DNA of 64,000 bases from Ascaphus truei (Eukaryota; Chordata; Amphibia; Anura; Ascaphidae), in NCBI GenBank assembly GCA_036426205.1, contig CM071571.1, positions 115,258,244-115,322,243 on the forward strand, in the 5' to 3' direction. Numbering within the stretch: position 1 is the stretch's first letter; each line of letters begins with the position of its first letter. Position numbers and translations under genes: made by a program. Below the pieces are notes generated by a model that saw only the letters and a list, made by a program, of their open reading frames with translations, had not been told where the DNA came from and did no database searches. This document shows, one piece after another, positions 42,270 to 58,425 of this stretch.

Positions 42270-43314
42270 TAAGAGCTTATCTAATTTTTTGCGAATGAGA
42301 ACTGAAAGCTGATTGGCTGAAAAACATGGCAGGGTGCCAAATATTCCGGCTCATTACTGATTGGTTAAAATTCAAGGCATTATCCTATCGGAGAGCAGGG
42401 ATTTCAATAATGCCCGGAATTTAGTAGCTTTTGCCTATAATTGTAATTATACAGCTTGTATTGCTTTCCAGCCTTGATGTTTTGGGTACATGTAACTCAA
42501 AACAGTGTTCTGATACATTATAAAATGTAGCTGCTTGTTAACTTCAGGTTAAAGTAGCAATCCACCCTAACTAATCTTCATTTTTTTATAGAAGATTGGA
42601 ACAGGTGTGTCCTCCGGAGCTGAACTGCACTATTTTCAGCTCGGGGTTCCCAAGTTACTGTATTATATTTTATTTGTAAAGCGTCAACCTATTCCACAGT
42701 GCGGTACAAAGTGATCTAAATTGCATAAACAGAATGCCGTACCAAATAAGGACAAAAAAGTGCAAGCAGATACAAAAGTTAATGAGGGCCCTGCTCGTGA
42801 GCATTTACAATCTAGAGGGTTACTTACTTGTGATGTTACCAGTATTGCTTACAGGTTTTTAAAGGGAATTGAAATGGCCACCCAATAGGAAGCTAAGGGC
42901 AATGGTTTAGCAGCTACTTTGTTCCCTTGAGTGATATTTAAATCTGGTAACTTCACCAGTACACATCTTGGGAATAAGGTGGTCACCTGAGCTGGAAGTA
43001 GGATCATTTGACTTGAGGGACCACCCTGTTCAGTCTATGTATGTCTATAACTATCTGAACTGGTTAATTAAAACACAATTTTTGCTCTGCTGATTTTAAA
43101 AGCGTTGTTACAATACATATTCACTCAATTCTCTGTTTTGTCTTTAAAGACCAAAGCGGATTACAAAATTGGAAGTGTCTGACAACCTACTTGGTACAAA
43201 AAATAACAATGAGAACAAGTATTCCTGAAACGTGAACTTATTCAAGGAAATATTGGCTCTGATGTATGGGATGTTTATTAGTTAAAACATTTTCCATTAA
43301 ATTTGTTCTTTTAG
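42270..43314. other. tmtc3 intron with L2 3'-tail fragment
   Basis: 42665-42835 reads, on the minus strand, as an L2-type 3' tail (CTCACGAGCAGGGCCCTCAT). 42550-43050 on either side resembles the dispersed repeat at 913-1330 and 13370-13700, so the L2 tail seems to be inserted in it. No gene is seen before exon 6. Confidence 0.5.
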
Positions 43315-43426
43315 GTAAACAAAAATAATGCCAAACTTTGGAATAATGTGGGCCATGCTTTAGAGAATGAGAAGAATTATGCGAGAGCCTTAAGGTTCTT
43401 CAAGCAGGCTACACAAGTACAGCCAG
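43315..43426 (+). CDS. tmtc3: tmtc3 internal exon 6 of 8 (first TPR)
   Basis: The acceptor is TTTTAG and the donor GTAAGAG. The 112-base exon begins on a codon boundary and leaves one base. The peptide [20 protein letters not shown] and the following [16 protein letters not shown] is a textbook tetratricopeptide repeat: W, G, A and A sit at the consensus helix positions, and P ends the unit. TPRs in this family lie in the ER lumen. The frame is supported by both neighbours. Confidence 0.95.
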
Positions 43427-44088
43427 GTAAGAGTTTAATTCTTAATTTTTTTTTCTATCAATACTTTCTGAAATTAGAATGTCTTCATTAGGGTTTCAAT
43501 AGAAATCTTAAAATTACACAATCAATCTAATGATGATGCTCAAAGAGTTACAAACTGAATAAAAGTTTTAGCATATTTTGTTTGAAATGAGGATTGTTGG
43601 GTACATTGTTGTGGTTGGCTTCTAATTTAAAAATGACCACTAAAATAGTGGTTCGGGCTGTTTTTGTGTGGTGGAACTTGCAAGAACAGAGTTTCGACCC
43701 GGATTTGCAGGGGTGATATCGTGAATGAGGCCTAACTAGCTGTGTCCCCCTCATTTGGCCTTTTTAATTTGTAGGGAGGTATGTATTTGAAAATAATGCA
43801 TTGAAAAAAAATATTTGAATGGCATTAAATTATATGGAAGAGTGGAGGGGAGTACGTGTAAGTTCCTTCTGCCAAAGAATACTTGCCTATGATGCTAACC
43901 GGGCACTTATTAGTGAACCGTGCTCCAAAGATTTGTCTTTCAACAAAAACAAAGTCCAAGTGAAATTAAGAGGGACTTACAACATTAACTGTGAGTCATA
44001 AACCGTTGTATTTTTACTCCTTTTCATAATCCTCTGTGACTCATCAGAAATTCTGCCCTCATAAATTTACCATGATACATTGTTTATG
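43427..44088. other. tmtc3 intron, unannotated
   Basis: Noncoding. A 60-codon frame at 43819-44001 has no family features. Confidence 0.4.
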
Positions 44089-44357
44089 CAAGGGGTGCGC
44101 AAACTTTTTGCCCTGTGCCCCCCTGCCTCCTCTCCCCCACTGCTCGTGCCCCCTCTTACGTAGTCTGAAGCGTCAAATGATGCTGCAGGTCATGTGAATG
44201 GTGACGCGTCGCCCAAGCACACTGAGTCACGGTAAGGGAAGTTATAGAGGCCTCACACGGTCCCCCAGCATTTAATTTAAATGCCTTGGGAAGAGTGCAG
44301 GGTCTCTGCAACCACTGCGCACCCCCCTCCCCCAAAAAATCTTGCACACCACTGGTC
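44089..44357 (+). mobile_element. hAT-like MITE, copy 2
   Basis: Starts GCAAGGGGTGCGCAAACTTT and ends TTGCACACCACTGGTCTA, so short inverted ends are seen. The interior matches 40036-40320 (GTCTGAAGCGTCAAATGATG, GGTCCCCCAGCATTTAATTT). Confidence 0.78.
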
Positions 44358-44659
44358 TATACCATTGCTACACCCTTAGCATAGCACCTATACATTAGTA
44401 ATTGAGTCTCGTTCGTTTCTAAAAATCTAGTAGCTTCTGTTAGTTTTCCTTGGCTGGGAAGTCCATTGTGACCTTCCGATGGTTCACCCCTGGTCTATGC
44501 ACTCCCCATTATTTGCAGCACAGAATTGTTTACAGAATGTATTTCCATATACATAAGTGAAGCACTGGTGGCCTTGTAGGTGGTCAGATTTTCTTCTTAC
44601 AAATTAACAAGTAGACCACATTACTGTTACTTAGTCTGATTTTGTACCTGATAGCCCTT

Positions 44660-47062
44660 TGTCATGGTCCAGGATCGACAATAAGGGGGAGAGCCAGGAC
44701 AACGGGCCTGGCTGCTCCGGGCAGCCCACTCTGCCGATACCAGAAGTCTGGCCCAACCGCTGGGGCAGTGCTTCCCAGTATAGAGGTCCCGCTAAACCAC
44801 CTCTCCTCTGCTCAATAATACGTTGGCACACCCTGTCACGGTAGCTTGTGACAGGCTGTAATTTACACCAAAAATATATATAAATATATATATACCTGGG
44901 TTTGAACTGGGACGAGACTTAGATATGATAAAATGTAATTTATTCCTTGATAAAGGTGAACACACAAAAATGTACAAATAACAGCAAAATATAGACACTT
45001 ACTTAAAAGATGAAAATGATGAAAATAGTCCCATCTGGACTAGCAGTTCCATACAGCAAACAGCCCAAGACATTGCATGGCATTTCTTCTCAGCAATCAA
45101 GATGGTATAGCACAACAGGCCTGATGACATGCAGGCATGAAGACAATGAACACATTAAGACAAAGGATATAGGGTGGACAACAGTTTATAAAACCTTTGT
45201 TCCCCTATCTTTAACACTAAGTACCTGTGATTGGTTTTCAATTATCTCCAGCCAATCTTTAACGTGGGAACACATTTGAACACATGCCCCCCTGCTAGCT
45301 GGCATAGCAGTAGAACTCCGGGGTCTCATTTCTCTAGCCCCACATATGCAAATGGAATGCCAGCCAGTCTACCCATTTGGAGTTCTGGCAGGAAAACCTT
45401 TATTGGAAGGTGTAAAATGGGACACTTAAAAACTGCTCTGGTTTGAGCCTTCTCCGCCCACAAATAAACAGTGAGGTTGACAAAACCCTTTGAACAATAC
45501 TTAAGTCCTAGACATTGGGTCGCCTCTAGGGCCATCTGCTATCCTGGTATGCAAAGGAATTTCCTCTGGATTCTATCCATACCTTGGGACACAGTATTAA
45601 ACATAAAACATAAACGTATTAAAATATCCGGTTCCGTTGGGCTCAGCAGGTCCAAACTTCCCAGTTCTCAAGGCCGGAACTGGGACACCATATGGTCCAA
45701 AAAGCGACGTGCTACGACCTTCGGAACCGGAGTTACACAAATGCACCTTAAATCATTTTTCATTTTAATACAAAAATCTCCGCTAAAAGAAATCTCAGCT
45801 TTTCACTAAATCCCCATTGAAAACAACGGGCTCCACCGCCATGGGTTTCAATGGAGCAACTCCGCTGTTGTAGTCAATGGAGTTTCCTGCCATAGACTTT
45901 CAATGGGGAACCACCGCCATTGAAGTCTATGAGAAAATCCACAAATCTTTACATTTGTCCATACTCCGTCTGGTTGGTCTGAGGTGGCTGGGAATGGGCA
46001 TGCATTAAAGCCGGAACCTTGGCTACATGCCACCCAAATCCCATCCCTCTGGGCATTCCAGAACCGGAGATATGGACTTACACATTTCAACATTTCACAC
46101 TTAGTCATTTTTTCACCATGCGGTTTTTCTCCCATTGGAATCAATGGTAAAAGTCCTGAACTTTCAAGGGGGTCCATACTCTGTCGGGTTGGTCCAAGAC
46201 GGTCAAGGATGGTTCTGCAGTGATGCCGGAGCAGTGACTACAGATACCCCAACCCTTGATCCTCTGGTCCCTCCGGAACCGGAGATATGGATTCCTAAAA
46301 TTCAGCATTTCACACTTAGTCATTTTTCTGAGCCGTTTCTGCCGCCGCCGGCAAAGCCTATGGCGCGACCCGCTCTATCTGGTTCGACCCTTATTGGGGG
46401 TCCAGGATTCGGGGACCCGGTTGTGGTCGAGTGGGGGAAGCCTAGGAACTAGGGGCAAAAATAATTTTATTTCTAGGTGCCCTAGCACTGTTTATTCCCA
46501 CGCCAATTGACGTTGACCTTGACTTGTAAGTGATCAAAGCTCTCCTATTGAAAATGTATCTGCTTTGCGGTTAGGTGGTTTGGACGGCTGCCAACTTGTT
46601 CCTGGAAAGCTCTCTCGAGGATTTCTCCATTGAAGTCAATGAGCCCATTGACTTTCAATGGGAAACCGCCGCTCTCCCTCTCGGACGCCATCTGCTGGTC
46701 TTCTCAGGAACAGGGCTCCACAGCAAGATTCACCATTAGAAAGCATTGAGCCCTAATGGCGGCCTATGGGAACCTGCAAAATGGTGCCTGAAAAGGCGGG
46801 AAAGTTAAACAAAGGGCTATAATCACTATACCACTATTAACCCTTGTGCTCCCGGATGGATCCCAGTGTGTGTGTGATGCAGACACTGATTAACAATAAA
46901 ACATGGGGGAACAGGGAACATACATTTTCAGGTTATGAGCAGGGTTAAATCACGTCTAGGCCTCAGCCCAGTTAACCCCTTGTCTCCCTGGTGAGGTTAG
47001 AGGGTGGCCAATTGGGGTGTAACCCCTTTAATCCCGGGCCAAATCCTCTCCATCGTCACACA
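44660..47062 (+). mobile_element. Long solo LTR, copy 1 (about 2.4 kb)
   Basis: Begins TGTCATGGTCCAGGATCGAC and ends near CATCGTCACACA; the flanks are CCCTT and CCCTC, an imperfect 5-bp target duplication. From 44834 it matches copy 2 at 59006-60662 (CCTGTCACGGTAGCTTGTGA, AATTTACACC, CTGGGTTTGAACTGGGACGA; at the right end GGGTTAAATCACGTCTAGGC, CAGTTAACCCCTTGTCTCCC). It contains no gag or pol. The part 45600-46760 is extra and built of imperfect direct repeats. Retroelement class (Gypsy or retrovirus-like) cannot be decided without internal sequence. Confidence 0.7.
45600..46760. repeat. Imperfect direct repeats inside LTR copy 1
   Basis: A unit with AACCGGAGATATGGA followed by CATTTCACACTTAGTCATTT occurs at about 46060-46115 and again at 46274-46328, 214 bases apart; the motif TTCAATGG / CCATTGAA recurs between 45815 and 46660. 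The minus- and plus-strand frames of 60-110 codons here are not supported as genes. Confidence 0.7.
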
Positions 47063-49179
47063 CCCTCCCTCCACTTCCCCACATAACATCCTGGACCCAA
47101 TAAAGGCTGTCTTCACTTCTGTACAGAGCACAGTGATTAGTAACTAACCCAAGGTTGGAGGGGACAGCATTGCATCTTTTTCTGCATATCACAGAATTTC
47201 TTCAGCTCTGAAGTAACTTAGTAGAACTTCTAACATTTGACCTAAAAGTAAAAGCTCTGGATATGTTTCCATCTCTAGCACCCAAAACACTATACTTTGT
47301 GCAGAGCTAATACCCTGTTGCTGTTGTTGCTTTGAGATGATATGTTTACATTAGAAGTAATGAGTCCATACTGTTTTTGTTTTTATATGTATTGGAATGT
47401 TTCCCTTTTTTTTCCCTACACTTATCTTATGCCGACACACATACAGCCTGATCTGCTTTGTCCTGTCACCAATTAAAGGTGTAAGCCCCTCCACTATGAT
47501 CTATCAATCTATAAAGTGAGCTACATGTAATATCCTTAACCCTTAATCATCAACTTACTATTATGGACTTTAAGGTACGGTTAAATAGCATAAAGTAGGC
47601 ATTCCATGAAGTACATAGCATCTTCTCTTACATAACGAAATATGTAGACCAGGGGAATGTTTTAATGACTGCAAACAAAATTATATTGATTTTTAGTTTT
47701 CAAGAACACATGGCACTTAGTTGATGCTATGTAAAATCCTTGGGATCTACAGGATCTGCATGATTATGAAAGGGAGACAAAACCATTTTTTAATCACATT
47801 TCTGAAAGCAATTGCAATAGGTGACTTCCGAGAGAGCCCATTTCGATAGGGCTCATCATGCTGTAAAGCCACAAATATTTATCCATTGTCTCCTTTAAAC
47901 GCATTGTTTAATATATACCTAGTCTCAGCCTAACATCTCTAGGAAAATGGCAATTAAGCCCCCTAGATTAACCTTTATTTTTTTTTATGACAAATGCATA
48001 TCACTTGAAGTATTGCTGTTTCACAGGTGTGGTCACACTTTCTGAAACAAAAAGTACACTCTTCTTAATCTTTTTGTTTGTATTCATACTGTACAGTATA
48101 CTGTATACTTGCCTGTGCAGTTAGCAAGTATTTCTCTATTCTGTGTTTATTATACTTATACTAGAAATGTTGTGCATTGTTCGTGACAGACCTATTTTTT
48201 TTTTTTGCAAACCAGCTGATATGTATAAGGTAGAACTGACTTCCACAGAGAAAAGTAAGGTTAAAGGGAACCATGAAATAACCTTTATTTTCTCTTGACC
48301 CTTTTATTTAGAGCCATTCTTGATATACTGTACTCTGTAGGATGTTATTTCCTTTTATAATGTAAAGTGCAGTAACTGAAGTCACCGAAAAGCGTTTTCT
48401 CATATAAGTACTCCTTTAGGTAGCATGTGTGCTACGGTGCTGCGTGACATTAAAAAGGGGACATGCCAAACTGCACAGAAATATTGTGCATGTCGGTTTA
48501 CTATATAGAACACATCGGAATGTTTGGGTTTTTTTATGCAAAAGCCTTGTGAATTTTGTTTTTTTTCCCTCTTGTTTCTAACGTTCAATCGGATTGAAGT
48601 GTATTCTCCTCTTAAAAGTACAGACCGTATACTCCGTTTTGGATGTGGTGTTTTACATACACACTGAATCCACCTCATTTTCCAAATGTTTTGTTTCTAT
48701 CTAATAACCAAAGTGAGAGATATTAATTTGTCCAAGGTTGCACTGGTTGCCCACTCAAGAGTGTAACTTTTACCACTGGGTAATGCCTTAATAAATCATC
48801 TATTGGTTTATTTTGTCAATGAGGTGGCTGACCGTAGTTTCAACAAATTTTACAGGATTTTGGTAGATGACTCATGACAGCTCAGTTCTTACCTTGCGTG
48901 TTTTGTTCACAATATAATGCCATTGTCTAGCTGCCAGATACCAGGTGCTCTGTTACTCACAATGGAGCGGAATCCTTCTCGGTTTTCATTTTTTAAATAC
49001 ACTATACATGGATTAACCAACATGCAATGGTATGTAGACATTTAAATTAAAATGAAGATCAATACACTGTACTGTATAGATAAGGGGTGCTAGGTATACT
49101 TTGTAACTCTGAAATGAAATGCACCAACAAGATGAATGTTGTAGTACTTTGTATATGCATTGTGTCTTCCCTATTTCAG
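47063..49179. other. tmtc3 intron, unannotated
   Basis: AT-rich noncoding sequence. No element with recognisable ends and no gene. Confidence 0.45.
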
Positions 49180-49283
49180 ATGATATTGGTGCCCACATGA
49201 ATGTTGGAAGGACATATAAAAACTTGAACAGAAGTAAAGAGGCAGAGGAGTCCTATTTGATTGCAAAGTCACTTATGCCACAG
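49180..49283 (+). CDS. tmtc3: tmtc3 internal exon 7 of 8 (second TPR)
   Basis: The acceptor TTTCAG and donor GTACAC bound 104 bases. Two leading bases complete an Asp codon with the G of exon 6, giving [17 protein letters not shown], followed by [20 protein letters not shown]. This is the second clear TPR (N-G-Y-A-E-A pattern) and matches TMTC3 over its whole length as I recall it. The donor GTACAC is weaker than the others, but the frame to exon 8 (VIPGKKYAA) is kept. Confidence 0.94.
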
Positions 49284-49975
49284 GTACACAGATATGCTGA
49301 ACTAATGCAACTCCTTTATGTTCCAAACCAATGCCTACACATTGTATTACTAAAACCATTGATCACTCTCCTTGTTGGAAGTGAGTAGGACCATTATTGT
49401 TGCATATTTTTAGTTGCTTTGCTTTTAAGATTAAAATATCTTCAGCCCAAGACCTATTGTATTATATTATCACTTTATTTAATTTATATTGCGTTTCAGG
49501 TTGGATCTTGTATTCAGTACCCCCCCCTCACTATTTTAACTGGACAATTACCTGAGTGCACAACAGTTAGAATTATAATTGTAGCTAAATGCAAGATGTT
49601 ACAATTTTTTTTAATTTATTAGTATGAAGAGAAGTTGTACAATATCTGCTGCTTCTACCTGTACCCCAAGAACTCTGCACTACTATGCAGCAGCAGTGTC
49701 ACCACGTAGGTTCCTTGTTTACTAAGGTTGCTACTACGTACTTGCCCACTTAGTCATTAACCAAGGCTTCAAATAGGTATTTTTCGCACCCATGGTATAC
49801 CAATGTGTCCTAACTGGATATGGAATATTGGTGCAAGCTTCTAAGGAATCTGTGGACTTTAACTTTTCTTAATCTGAACACCTTGTAGTTTCTTTATTGT
49901 TCCATTGAAAATCATTTTATTATTTGGATAAGTGTATTATAATTTGTACCTGTATATGTAATCTCTCTTTAATAG
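49284..49975. other. tmtc3 intron between exons 7 and 8
   Basis: Noncoding; the reading frame of exon 7 runs on past the donor to 49388, but the splice sites and the protein family show that it ends at 49283. Confidence 0.6.
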
Positions 49976-53130
<3,155 letters not shown>

Positions 53131-54850
53131 GAAAATGTATGTATGTCTCCTTTATTATATAGCGCCATTAATGTACATAGTGCTTCACAGTAGTAATACA
53201 TGTGTCAATCCTATAAATAATAAATAACAAATTATACAAATATCAGATCAAGGGAGTAAGTGCTTCAGACTTATAAATTAACATTTTAGGAAGAGGAGTC
53301 CTTGCTCCGAAGAGCGTACAATCTAATTGGTAGGTAGGAAGGACATACAGAGACAGTAGGAGGGCATTCTGGTAAGTGCGTCTGCAAGGAGCAAAGCTTT
53401 TATGTATCGGGTGTATAGTTTTAGCCGCGGAGCTACACATATACTTTGTTAAGCAGCTGTGTTTTAAGGTGGGTCTTTAAGGTGGATAGAGAGGGTGCTA
53501 GTCGGATATTGAGGGGAAGGGCATTCCAGAGGTGTGGGGCAGTCAGTGAGAGGTTTAAGTCGAGAGTGGGCTTTAGATACAATGGGGGTAGAGAGAAGAC
53601 ATCCTCGAGCAAGAGTCGGGATGGTGCATAGCGAGAAATTAGGGCTGAGATGTAAGGAGGGGCAGAAGAGTGTAAAGCTTTAAAGGTGAGGAGAATTGCG
53701 TGTGAGATGCGGGATTTGATAGGAAGCCAGGAGAGTGATAGATTTCAGCAAGGGAGACGCTGAGACAGATTTAGGAAAGAGTAGAGTGATTCTGGTAGCA
53801 GCGTGTAGGATAGATTGTAGGGGCGACACGTGAGAGGCAGGAAGGCCAGATAGCAGGAGGTTACAGTAATTGAAACGGGAGAGAATGAGGGCACGTGTCA
53901 TAGTTTTAGCAGTCGAGCAACATAGGAAAGGGCGTATCTTTGTAATATTGCGGAGGAAAAAGCAACAGGTTTTAGATACGTTTTGAATGTGAGGGAGAAT
54001 GTGAGAGGAGTCGAGTGTGACCCCTAGATAGCGTGCTTGCGCTACTGGCTGTATGAGCGAACTTCCAACAGTAATGTGGAAGGTGGTAGTGGGGCCAGGT
54101 TTGGGATGAAGTCTGAGGAGCTCTGTTTTTGTCATGTAGAGTTTGTCGGCAGAGGGCCATCCAGGATTATTTCGCAGAGAGACATTCAGAAACTTTGGTT
54201 TGTACAGCAGGTGTGAAATATTTATTCTGCTCACCTAATACACATTAGTATAGGTATAAGTAAATTGCTAAGGTGCATTGGAGGAAAATATAATATGTAG
54301 ACAAATAGATCCAACGAGGATCAGCAAGGTCCTCCAAAAGATGCACTCATTAGCATGTAGGGGAGAGAGTACTAACCAAATGAGTCCTGCAGAGAATTCA
54401 ACTGCTATGGCTCTTAAACTAGGATCAATTGAAAAATAATAAAATATTTATTGGTCAAATTATGACATAGGTATTAAAAACATACGTAAAATATAACAAA
54501 GGCTGCAGAGAGGTCGAGTAATATGAGCAGAGTATAATGACCTCTGTCTTTGGCAGTATGGAGGTCATGTAGTTATTTTAGTGAGGGCTGTTTCATAGGA
54601 GTGAGCAGTGTGGAAGTCAGATTGTAGAGGGTCTAGGAGAGAATAGGTGGTGAGAAAATGGAGCAAGCGAGAGAATACAATGCGTTCAAGGAGTTTAGAG
54701 GCAAAAGGCAGGAGGGAGACAGGTCGATAGTTAGAGTTAGGGTCAAGCTTGCTGTTTTTGAATACTGGTATGACACTTGCATGTTTTGAAGGAGGAGGGA
54801 AAGGTACCAGAGTAGAGGGAGCAGTTAAAAATAACTTGTGCACAGATGGA
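53131..54850 (-). mobile_element. L2-type LINE, RT part and 3' tail (decayed)
   Basis: On the minus strand, 54843-54565 reads PPPSKHASVIPVFKNSKLDP, NYRPVSLLPFASKLLERIVF and LDPLQSDFHTAHSYETALTK, the start of the RT. 54234-53680 reads TKTELLRLHPKPG, QARYLGVTLDSSHI, LILSRFNYCNLLLSGLPASH and LQSILHAATRITLL, the C-terminal region. The catalytic part between them is replaced by unrelated AT-rich sequence (about 54235-54490). The tail near 53150-53200 (GCACTATGTACATTAATGGC, CTATATAATAAAGGAGACA on the minus strand) is L2-type. Confidence 0.82.
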
Positions 54851-56190
54851 CAGAGAGGCCTTTTATACCTGCAAGAGTTTATCTGTACCCTACCTCACAA
54901 CATCAAAGCACAACCCATGGTCATGCTTGTTGCGTGAAAAAAAACTAATTATTTGTTAGGAACACATTTCTGTTTTTGATTGCTTTCCCTGTTGGAATTA
55001 AGGGGGTTAAGCAACCACTTTATTTATTGAACAGTGTAAAAGTTATCTGCAATACGCTTATGTTTAACCAGCATTGTAAAAGTATTTACCAGGACTGAAA
55101 AATATTAAAGCTCCTATAATTGGACATATTATGGCTTAAAAAAGAATCTTCCCAAGTGTATCGTAATATCGTTATCAGTTTATATTAGTAATCCTTAGGT
55201 CAACATGTAATGCAATACCACACTGAAATATTTGTCAAATACTTATACAGTATGAAAGCATTAAAACAATAACCGCAGTGTTGTTAAAGCATCAAGTAAA
55301 TTGGTTCCAGAATTTTCTCACTCTACCAGACGGACACTAGGCAAAAACCATATGAAACAGCACTTGCCAGTACGTGTTTCATGGAACACACCATTTCTTC
55401 TTAATACATAACAAAACTATTTGAATTTGTGAATCATAAAAAGGACCTAATTTAAATGTGGCAGATTTATGGCTAAAACTATATTGTAAAAAATAGCTGG
55501 TTATAAAACAAAAATGTTGCCCTGAAGTGCTTTTTTTTGTGCAAAGAAGTTTCATAATAAAACTAGTTCTCAGCGTGCCGAGGGAGGTTTTAATGCTAAC
55601 TTTTGACCATCTATCTCGTGGTTGCCCTTTATTCAAAACTCTCTGCTCTTTTGATTTGGTATGAGTGAAGCCGGCAGTAACAAGAGGGTCGTTTAAAAAA
55701 AACATTACCTACCATTTGTTCCAGTTTACATGAAAAAGGTTTGCTTTTTATTCGCTTACAAATGGAAAAATAAACTTTGCAGAACAACTTATGCTGCAAT
55801 TAACATCGCGTGTGCTTGAAAATATTGGCAACAGCAACTGCTATCATAAGTATAAGGCTGTGTGACTACAATTAACAATACAATTTGTCGTCTTTGCGCC
55901 TCGTGTTAATTAGCCTGTCTGGGCAGTCGAGTTGAAGACGGGACAGCTTCTATATTGAGACAGAATGGGCAAGGAGCATAGCAACAGATTAACAGTATTG
56001 CTTACTTTCAAGTGTTTCATCTTTTAAAGTGGCAATGTTTGTAAGTGGTATACAATATGTAGTTATACAGGGAGTTAAACAGGCACTAAACAGACTTAAA
56101 ACTACTGTAAGTAGGAGACTGCAATCTTAATCATTTTCCTGACAATCTAGACAATGTTTGATCATCCCCTGATTCTGACAATCTGGTCAC
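54851..56190. other. tmtc3 intron, unannotated
   Basis: Noncoding AT-rich sequence; the 108-residue minus-strand frame at 55379-55705 has no domain character. Nothing else is recognised. Confidence 0.4.
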
Positions 56191-56199
56191 CATCTACAA

Positions 56200-57720
56200 C
56201 TAATGTATACCCTTTCCAGCTACCTGGACCAGCACGCTCCCCTTCTACATCACTGTTGCTCCTTTAACCCTGGCTCAGTACTCGCAGTACTCCCCTGCAC
56301 TTGCTCATTTATGAAGGAAATCTTGCCCTCTTTCTGACTTCCTCCATTACAAATTCCTCCTGGCCTGTTTAAGATCCTATGCTCTTAGCCCCACTTCCAG
56401 TAGGTTTTTCGCATGGCTGACTACTGAAACGACACACTCTAAAGTAGAAAACAGTTTCCACATTGCTAAATCCCAAGGACATCACTCCCTACTCGACCAG
56501 TCTGCAGCCTTTTTGACAATTTGGACCTTCTTTTACACACTTCACTCCCTTTGTGTTCGGACAAAGAAGACCTCTTGTGGGTTTTTTCCAACCTTTTTCA
56601 TCCATCCTTTAGTGTATCTATTTCTAGTGGCTCCTCTTCCTCTGTTGATGTACCTTGAGGTTTGGTTCTGGAACCTCTCCTCCTTTCTATATACTCTACC
56701 TTGGTGACATTATTAAGTAATTGAGTAATTTGGCATTAAGTGTTACCTGTATGGAGATGACCCACAACTGAATCTTTCCACCCCTATATTCATATCTGCA
56801 GTTCAATCCCAGGTCTCCAACTGTCTCACAGCAATCTCCTCCTGCATGGCAACTAGGCGCTTCAACCTCGATATGTCTGACAAGATGCTTATAATCTTGC
56901 CTAAATCAAGCCCTATTGGGCTTTTTTTAATTTATTTTTTTCCCGTCAGTCAATAACACAGTTATCCATCCAGTTTCCCAAGCTTGTTTAAGTGTTATAT
57001 TTGACTCCTCTCCCCTCACTTTTTAAGGCTACTGCTAAATCGTTCCACTTATTTCTAAGTAGCATTGCCAAGATACAGCCTTTTCTCTGTTTCTCGACTA
57101 CTAAAATGTTAATGGATGCCTCATTCTCTCCCATCTGGACTACTTCAACCTTCTCCTTACTAGCCTCCCTCACCCGCAGCTTTCTACCCTTCAATCTATT
57201 TAAAACGCTACTATGAAGATAACCTCACTCTCCTCTCAAACAGTCTCTACGTTTGTAAGTCTCTCGTCCTAAAAACGCTGTTGGCTCCCAATTAAACTCT
57301 GCACCCATTACAACATTATTCTCAAGACTCTGCGCTCTGCTCAGACTCGTCTACTGTCCCCCCTGTCTCACTACAGCTGTCTCATGCCTTCAAACCTACC
57401 TTTTAGAACTTGCTTCCTCTCAATGCCCACCAAGCATTTTCTCGCTCTAACTTCAAAACCATATGCAAACTCGCCCGTTCAATGAAGTGTTTACTCTGTA
57501 AGTTCTAACTCTAACCAATGCACTCCAATTTACTCCTACTGTTTTTGGTAGTTTCCCCACATGCTGATTAGATTGTAAACTCTTTGGGGCAGGAATTCCT
57601 TTCTCCCAATGTTACATTTGTCTTGATCCACTTATCCCTTGTTTCTATTCCCTGTATTGTATTTGTTTTCTAATGTTTTAAACTGTACAGCTTATTCGCA
57701 GTAGTAGTTGTTGAGAATTC
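56200..57720 (+). mobile_element. L2-type LINE, old copy
   Basis: In shifting frames the stretch reads VPEGLVLEPLLLS-like and CYLYGDDPQLNLST (the YADD box with A changed to G), AISSCMATRRFNLDMSDKML, then SPIWTTSTFSLLASLTRSFL and an L2-type end (GATTAGATTGTAAACTCTTT, GGGGCAGGAATTCC). Stops and frameshifts are common. The copy is more diverged than that at 20690-23500. Confidence 0.75.
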
Positions 57721-57814
57721 TTAAATTCATATCCGTTTGTTTTTTTTTCCATTAGACAAGTAGTCGCACTCGAACCTTTTCAGGCGTCTAAATAAAAGTT
57801 AATTGATGTCATAG

Positions 57815-57995
57815 AATGTGCCCCAAAAAACTCCTCCAAACATTCCAACTGGTCAATTTTTAAGGATATCCCTGCTTGAGCACAGGTTGCCCAATCAGTG
57901 GCTCAGTCATTATGATTGAATCACCTGTGCCGAAGCAGGGATGTCCTTAAAACCTGACCTGTTGGGCGTTCGAAGCACAGGAGTTGGGAACCTCT
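57815..57995. mobile_element. hAT-like palindromic MITE
   Basis: Two arms pair imperfectly: CCAACTGGTCAATTTTTAAG, GATATCCCTGCTTGAGCACA, GGTTGCCCAATCA on the left, and TGATTGAATCACCTGTGCC, GAAGCAGGGATGTCCTTAAA, ACCTGACCTGTTGG on the right. This matches a widespread tetrapod foldback MITE type as I recall it. Noncoding. Confidence 0.75.
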
Positions 57996-57996
57996 T

Positions 57997-58335
57997 ATAT
58001 GGGCTAAATCAGAGGTGGGCAGCCTATTTTTTAATGTAGCCACAGGTGTGGCGAATGAGAAGTGAAAATCGCTACACCATGTAAAAATTGAAAAATTAGA
58101 TTGCTCAATCGAACATTTAAAACACACACTGTTAGTCTGCTTCCCTCACCTCAGCACTATCACCTGCTGCTGGTTCACTTCGTTGACTCATTAAGAAATC
58201 AGAAACCATCACACGCCGTCAGGAAAAAGTTTATTTTACTGTGGGAGCTGGCAAACTCAAATTCGCCAAGCTTTCATGGCCAATTCGCCACTTGTGGCGA
58301 TTGGCGACAAGGTTGCCCAACTTGGGGCTATATAC
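57997..58335. mobile_element. hAT-like MITE
   Basis: Left end CAGAGGTGGGCAGCCTATTT and right end AGGTTGCCCAACTTGGGG form short inverted ends. The interior contains a GGTGTGGCGAATGAGAAG segment and a CGCCACTTGTGGCG palindrome near the right end. Noncoding. Confidence 0.7.
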
Positions 58336-58380
58336 TTCGAAACTAGTAGAATTATTTCTTTGATGCTAACATGAATAACA

Positions 58381-58425
58381 TTTGGGGGGGGGGGGTGAGG
58401 GGGGGAGGGGAGAGGAGGGGAGGAA
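58381..58425 (+). repeat. G-rich tract
   Basis: A run of 13 G then further G runs separated by A or T. The strand could fold into a G-quadruplex. No gene. Confidence 0.85.

Noticed and set aside
45230..46510. Frames of 60-112 residues in both strands of LTR copy 1
   Set aside because: They overlap each other, cover direct repeats and show no known domain.
55379..55705. A 108-residue minus-strand frame
   Set aside because: AT-rich intron sequence, low-complexity composition and no family features.
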